Translations under genes and position numbers: made by a program
Assembly (NCBI RefSeq): GCF_004193775.1
Contig: NC_041011.1
Span: 12,952,968 to 13,016,967 of the forward strand
From: Glycine soja
Lineage: Eukaryota; Streptophyta; Magnoliopsida; Fabales; Fabaceae
Reading direction: 5' to 3'
DNA length: 64,000 nucleotides
Notes under the pieces: generated by a model
What the model saw: the letters and a program-made list of their open reading frames with translations, nothing else
Database searches by the model: none
Told to the model about the DNA's origin: nothing
Part shown: one piece after another, positions 59,397 through 64,000 of the stretch
How the letters are laid out: each line of letters begins with the position of its first letter
Numbering within the stretch: position 1 is the first letter of the stretch

Positions 59397-59960
59397 TGTT
59401 TCGATCTTACAATTTTCACGAGTGTTTCTTTTAACCAGAGCTTTGAAGGAATTGCATTGTAAACACTCAAATTCATCCCTGAAAATTAACTCGATTGAAC
59501 TAAAAGTAAGTAATTTAATATAAACATGCTAGAATATCATTAATGACATTTTATTAGTTTGAAATTATGAGATATAATTAAATTTTATATTGAATTTAGA
59601 GTAATTTTCAAACTAGAGGGACTGAGTGTGACTATTACATCATGCATTGGATGTTGGTCATAGTCTTAGGGGCTATCAAGAATGGTTGGAATAAGGTACT
59701 ATAGTTTGTTTATTTGAAAAAAAAAATCATTTAAGTTTCATTTACTTGAAAAAGTCTCAAGGGAAATAAGTTTTACAAATTGTAAGTTTCATTAACTTAA
59801 AAAAGTCTTAAGGGAAATAATTATTGACTCTAATATATTAAACTTTCCATTATATAATGTAAATTAACTTATGATTATTGTATATATGTTGCAGAGTTTT
59901 ATGGATCCAACGCCATTATAAACAGAGCATTGAATGCTTAGAATAATATAACTTGTATTT
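58673..59960 (+). pseudogene. Ulp1-like cysteine protease (C48) gene of a CACTA element, broken
   Basis: At least six exons with plausible GT-AG borders can be followed: up to 58907, 58983 to about 59155, 59254-59325, 59439-59505, 59600-59695 and from 59895. Motifs in order are SWDPSIFGV, LGDGSVYGFLES, WMQESQKEV, VVVWFCSLHKNVDPIF, TECDYYIMHWM and IKNGWNK. These follow the order of Ulp1-like proteases carried by plant CACTA elements; the Cys of TECDYY is the expected catalytic one. A frameshift near 59100 and stops near 59140 and in the last exon inactivate it. Such proteases cleave SUMO-like modifiers; their role in transposons is not settled. Confidence 0.65.
59366..59393. repeat. AT dinucleotide microsatellite
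   Basis: About 14 AT units in an intron of the Ulp1-like pseudogene. Confidence 0.9.
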
Positions 59961-60144
59961 TAGCAAAGTTTTGATTTGAATTAGAATTGTAAACATGATT
60001 TGTATCAACTATTAACATGAAACAATTTGTGAATGTATTAGTAATTCTAATATAAATATATATTGAATCATTAGAACTGCTTGGGTCTAATATCTTTTTA
60101 ATTGCAGGTTGAGTTTATTCTAAAAACAAAAAAAAAATAATCTT

Positions 60145-60450
60145 TTTAAAAATTGGATAGTTTACATTGGTTTAGTTTAAACTGATGTAAAAAGTAATTA
60201 TTCAACATTGGTTATAACTAAAACCGATATATAAATCTAGTATTCAACATCAGTTTTGTTAAAACCAGATATAGAACAACTACTTTCTACATCAGTTTAG
60301 AGCAAAACCGATGTAAAAATATGATAGAAATATTATTACGAAGAACAAGTAACATTAGTTTTTTGATAACCAATATTATCAGGTATATGTCAACATTGGT
60401 TTCAGAACAGATGACTTTTTCAATCGATGTTGAATATTTTTGTAGTAGTG
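60145..60450 (+). repeat. CACTA right terminus with subterminal repeats
   Basis: Ends TTTTTGTAGTAGTG at 60450. At least six ACATCGGTTTT-type motifs in both orientations occupy the preceding 300 bases, for example TTACATTGGTTTAGTTTAAAC and CATCAGTTTTGTTAAAACC-like pairs. It is the inverted counterpart of 36858-37215. Confidence 0.75.
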
Positions 60451-61011
60451 TAAAACAAAACAAAAAAAATTAGGAGTAAAACAAAATATTAAAGAACTAA
60501 AATAAATTAAAAAAACATCCTATTTTATAAGGACCAAAAGATTATTTAATCCTAATTCTTTTATTTTTGTTTAATTAAATCTTAGATGTGACATATTTAT
60601 TTAAAGTAGCATAAAGAAATAATTAATTAATTAAAATATAAAAAATAAAAATTAATATTTGAAAAATTGAAAATTGTAACTGAATTAAAAAATTTCTAAA
60701 ATATAGGACTACAATAAAATAAAAATAAAGATAAAAAAACAAAATCACGGATTAAAAATTAAAAAGGATCTTAAAACTGCAACTTAGCCGCACCGATATA
60801 CAGAGTTTTAATACAACATCATTTACACGATGATAAACATTCAGCAATTTATTTGGAAAGCACTTATAATACAAGCCAAATCTAGAATACATAACTGACC
60901 AGATAATAAATATCACATCACAACCAAAGTTTAGTGTAGCTATTTGCAAAGGAAGAACTATATGAAATACATATCACACAGTTTGCTGAAAGTTTAACCT
61001 TGGCAAGCTTT
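60451..61011. other. Intergenic DNA and dioxygenase 3' UTR
   Basis: AT-rich and without a gene. The last 200 bases or so likely hold the 3' UTR of the minus-strand dioxygenase. Confidence 0.55.
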
Positions 61012-63217
61012 TCACACGCCACAATAGGCTTTCATATTAGCACTGTAAGTGAAGTTTAGTAATGCAAGATGATCAAACGGCTTATATTGCAATGGATGTT
61101 CTTCATCAATTAGCTCTTCAGGTACTTTCAGAATTCCTCTGTAGAAGGCAAACAGGCCTAGAGAGTACCTTGTTTCATTCCCATTCATCATAACCATATG
61201 ATTAGGGGACTTTATTCTGTCGTTGCTCCAAGCCTGTATATATAAACCAAATTGGATAATCAATTCATAACAATTTCATGACATGAATTTTCTAGTCTTT
61301 TTTTTTTTACTACAAATTTTCTAGTGACTACCAAGTAAAATTATGTAAAATGTAAAATGCCAAAGGCATCAACTCTTGAATTTTCAACTTAGAGGGAATG
61401 ACAGTCTAAATATTCCCAACTACTCTTTTTGATTTTTTTTTTTGATAAATACTATCAATATGACAATCTTATTCAAGTTGAGAAGAATTAACATAAGTGA
61501 CCAAACTCACCCTTCAAATTTTTATAGTTACTACATATAGGTCTCAAATTTAAGACTACTAATTAAGTTGGAACAACTTCATATCATATAATTTCTCCCC
61601 TTTTTTTCATAAAGATTACAATTAAAACATGAAAATAAATTTGGTTAACTACTTTTTGTTATATGTTTTTTTAAAAAGAAAAAGACAAATAAGATGATCA
61701 AGGACAAAGACAAATATAACATCAAATATAAAATGCATTGAGCTATGAAAAAGTAATATGATGATAATAATAATAATAGAGAAAAAATGATTATATATTA
61801 AGAGTGTAAAATGTTTTATAGAGTCATCAAATCACAATTTATCATATATGATAAATAAGTTTGTTAACTTTTAAAATAATTATCTTAAAGTAATTCAAAT
61901 GGTGATTTATGATTAAATGATAGTGTAAAATTATTTTATCCTCACAGTGTATAAAAATTATTTTATTCAAATAAACATTTCTGTAAATACAATCTTCATA
62001 TCCCATCTAATATAAAAATAACTTAATTAAGTCAAGTCCCTTTTGTTGGTTGCCTTGACTCTCTTGAACTATAAAAGTTAAGCTTCAAGTCTAAAGAAAC
62101 AAGACAAAAATAATTAAATAGCCTACATATCCCGAAAATTAAGCTATAAAGTAGTCGAAATTTATTCTCACCATGAGTGCATCACCAGCCATTACAACAA
62201 AAGAAGTAGGTGAAGAGAAATCAACATCAATCCAGTTACCGTTCGTTGTCTCCACCATGAGTGCATTGACATGATTTTGATGAAGAATAGTTGTGAAGCT
62301 TTTGTCAGTGTGAGCCACAAAACCCAGTTGAGGCTCATTCTGTTCGAGTGCTTTGTGTGCCAAAAGCCTAAGGAGATAATTTGTAGACCCTATGAATGTG
62401 TCATAGTGCTCCAAAAGACCATAACTTTCAAATATCATTCTCACCACCATCCGATTCAATACTTCAGCTACCTTTGCATATTCAAATATATATTTACTAG
62501 ATAAATCCACAACAAGAAAGAAGGTAATAAAAACATTTTAGTATTTAATCATAAAACCATGCGGTAAAATAATTGATTCATCATAAGCAAGAAATTATAA
62601 TCCATAAGTTTTTGGTCTAAGTAGAACTAAACTTTATCTTTTTAAATAAAATTTTAGATTCAAATCGTGTGGATGAAAAAATATCATTGGAAAGAGACAT
62701 TCCACTAAAGTGATTATTCAGGTTTCTTAATAAAAATTAATTATCGATCAAACCGATCAATACTTCACATTGATAACATGACTATAAGAAAAAAGAAAAG
62801 AAAAAAAAAAGACAGTAAATTATACGGGTATGTACCATACCAAAATTGATCATTTCCATGAGGCCACAATTTTTCTGCGAAACTTTGAATTCCCTCTAGT
62901 GTTGTTCCCGGATCTATGCCCATGCTTTCGTGGAGGGGAATCTTGGGGTGCTGTCCAACGTAGCCTTTCAAGGGCATGCCCTCAAATATGTTTCTTCGTT
63001 TGGTTTCTGTTGGGAGATCGAACAGCTCCTTCATGGAGCCAAATACACCATTTTGTAGCTCAATAGAAGCTTTATCATACACAGCAACAAAGTAACCATT
63101 CTCCTCAAATGCTTGGCGCACACTTGTGCATGTTGATAACCAGGAATTGGTCCCTGGCTTCAAATCTTCTATGGTGAAATCTAGAACAGGAAGCATAGGT
63201 TTTCCTTCAGAACCCAT
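61012..63217 (-). CDS. 2-oxoglutarate/Fe(II)-dependent dioxygenase, AOP type
   Basis: Three exons: 63217-62841, 62496-62172 and 61233-61012, with introns of 344 and 938 bp. All borders are GT-AG (TTTTG|GTATGG, ATCTAG|TAAA, ATG|GTGAGA, TACAG|GCTTGG). They encode 307 aa. The N-terminal half has LPVLDFTIEDLKPGT, ELFDLPTETK, GYVGQHPKIPLHESMGID and LWPHGND. The jelly-roll core has the iron ligands H188-T-D190 (in GFVAHTDKSF) and H246, and R256-Y-S258 for 2-oxoglutarate. These patterns match plant soluble dioxygenases annotated as AOP1-like. They use 2-oxoglutarate and O2 to hydroxylate or otherwise oxidise small metabolites; the substrate here is unknown. The residue after H246 is Met where the family usually has Arg. 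A truncated relative lies upstream at 63849-64000. Confidence 0.88.
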
Positions 63218-63280
63218 CGTATGCCTATCTCTCTTAATTATTGGTTTCGCTGGTTAAAGAGAACATACATATTAATTATG

Positions 63281-63290
63281 ACTTTTATAG
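63281..63290 (-). promoter_or_regulatory. Candidate TATA box of the dioxygenase gene
   Basis: On the minus strand CTATAAAAGT lies 64-73 nt upstream of the ATG at 63217, a good match in motif and distance. Confidence 0.55.
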
Positions 63291-63848
63291 AATAGGCTGT
63301 CCTTCATGTCTATTTAATTATATATTAATTAGATACGATTTTTATAGAATATGTACCCAATATTGGGACCAATTTCTAACAACAATGGGACCAGATAACA
63401 TGTACACCATATTTTGACAAAGTATGTATATGACTTCAAATAAAACACATAATTAAGGAATAAAATATTAAAGATATGAAAACCATGATTTAATTGGATA
63501 ATGACATTTAATAACTATTGGTACCATGATGTTAAATTGAGGTCCACAATTGTAATTGTGGCCGCAATGTTGTTTTCGAGTGACCGCAGCTACATCACGA
63601 CCATAATTGCAGCTACATCAGTTACATTTTCTCAATTGCTTGCAACTTAAATGTTTTGTAACTCACCGCAACCGGAATTGAAAACCATGCTTAAGATCAA
63701 TTATATATAGAAATTTTTTGTTGATCAAAGGGAATTGAATTGAATTCATTTGGTATGTTAAAAATTATAAAAATATCAATTACTGCCGATTAAGATTTGA
63801 AATGGTGCTTAAAATTAAAGTGTCGATCTATTTTTAGTAGAATGGTTT
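63291..63848. other. Intergenic DNA between the dioxygenase and its broken copy
   Basis: No gene. A patch at 63540-63690 holds repeated AATTGTGGCCGCAA/ACCGCAAC-like motifs of unknown nature. Confidence 0.5.
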
Positions 63849-64000
63849 AAACTGATCATTTCCGTTAGGCCACATTTTTCTGCTAAACTTTGAGTTCCCT
63901 CTAGTGTTGCTTCCTTATCTGTACCCACGCTTTCGTGGAGGGGAATCTTGAACAGTTTCTATGGTAAAATCTAGAACAGAAAGCATAAGTTGTACTTCCT
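63849..64000 (-). pseudogene. Truncated AOP-type dioxygenase exon 1, runs off the window
   Basis: Matches exon 1 of the gene at 61012-63217 in two pieces. The segment 63849-63950 parallels about 62841-62944 (shared CTTTCGTGGAGGGGAATCTTG). From about 63955 it parallels about 63165-63205 (TATGGTAAAATCTAGAACAG). About 220 bp of coding sequence between them is deleted, removing the central part of exon 1. The copy is in the same orientation, so it arose by tandem duplication. Whether more exons exist beyond 64000 cannot be seen. Confidence 0.8.

Larger units (their letters stand above)
36858..60450 (+). mobile_element. CACTA-type DNA transposon interrupted by nested retrotransposons (proposed)
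   Basis: The left end at 36858 reads CATTACTACAAAAATGAG and then TTCAACATCGATT. The right end at 60450, read on the minus strand, is CACTACTACAAAAATATTCAACATCGATT split only by small differences. Inside both ends are many copies of ACATCGGTTTT/AAAACCGATGT in both orientations, the subterminal repeats expected of CACTA elements. A Ulp1-like gene near the right end is common in large plant CACTA elements. Without the Copia and Athila insertions the element would be about 9 kb. The 3-bp flanks do not match (ATT left, TAA right), so the ends may belong to two related insertions. Confidence 0.5.

Noticed and set aside
36855..60453. 3-bp target-site duplication for the CACTA element
   Set aside because: Left flank ATT and right flank TAA do not match, so the pairing of the two ends rests on terminal and subterminal similarity only.

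Overview
The window looks like nuclear DNA from a legume, most probably soybean (Glycine). It is AT-rich, its genes are split by GT-AG introns, and it carries plant LTR retrotransposons of Athila, Tat and Copia type plus an RTE-type LINE. The species call rests on the general look of the repeats and genes and was not checked against a database.

Only three host genes look intact. A CYP93-type cytochrome P450 lies on the minus strand (5421-7321, two exons). A RABA4-type small GTPase lies on the plus strand (32040-34091, two exons). A 2-oxoglutarate-dependent dioxygenase of the AOP type lies on the minus strand (61012-63217, three exons). A broken second copy of the dioxygenase runs off the right edge (63849-64000). 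A decayed Myb/SANT-like fragment (3640-4038) follows the LINE. The genes have unrelated roles (specialised metabolism, membrane traffic, oxidation) and do not form a cluster or operon.

Layout: 308-3482 is an RTE LINE with one uninterrupted ORF. 7754-10460 is a 1.35-kb direct tandem duplication of AT-rich DNA, each copy holding a small hairpin. 10461-27886 is a retrotransposon nest. A minus-strand Tat-lineage element (LTR 27360-27886, a same-family LTR at 10461-10967) is interrupted by the 3' half of an Athila-type element (11827-25036). That element itself holds a solo LTR (TSD AGTCC), a complete but defective minus-strand element (16598-22246, TSD ACCCC) and a Tat-type LTR fragment (23534-24930). 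27887-31800 is gene-poor AT-rich DNA.

The most interesting part is 36858-60450. Two CACTA-type ends face each other here. Just inside the left end is a diverged copy of the exon 1/intron 1 junction of the neighbouring RABA4 gene. Just inside the right end is a decayed Ulp1-like protease gene. A Copia element (44122-58667, TSD GAACT) sits between them, and its gag is split by an Athila element (47851-56843, TSD GTAAC). The order of insertion can be read as CACTA, then Copia, then Athila. The Athila gag-pol frame is closed mainly by codons that look like CAG changed to TAG, the pattern expected from deamination of methylated CHG sites.

No tRNA, rRNA, CRISPR array or other recognisable non-coding RNA gene was seen. 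All family assignments are from motif recognition by eye.
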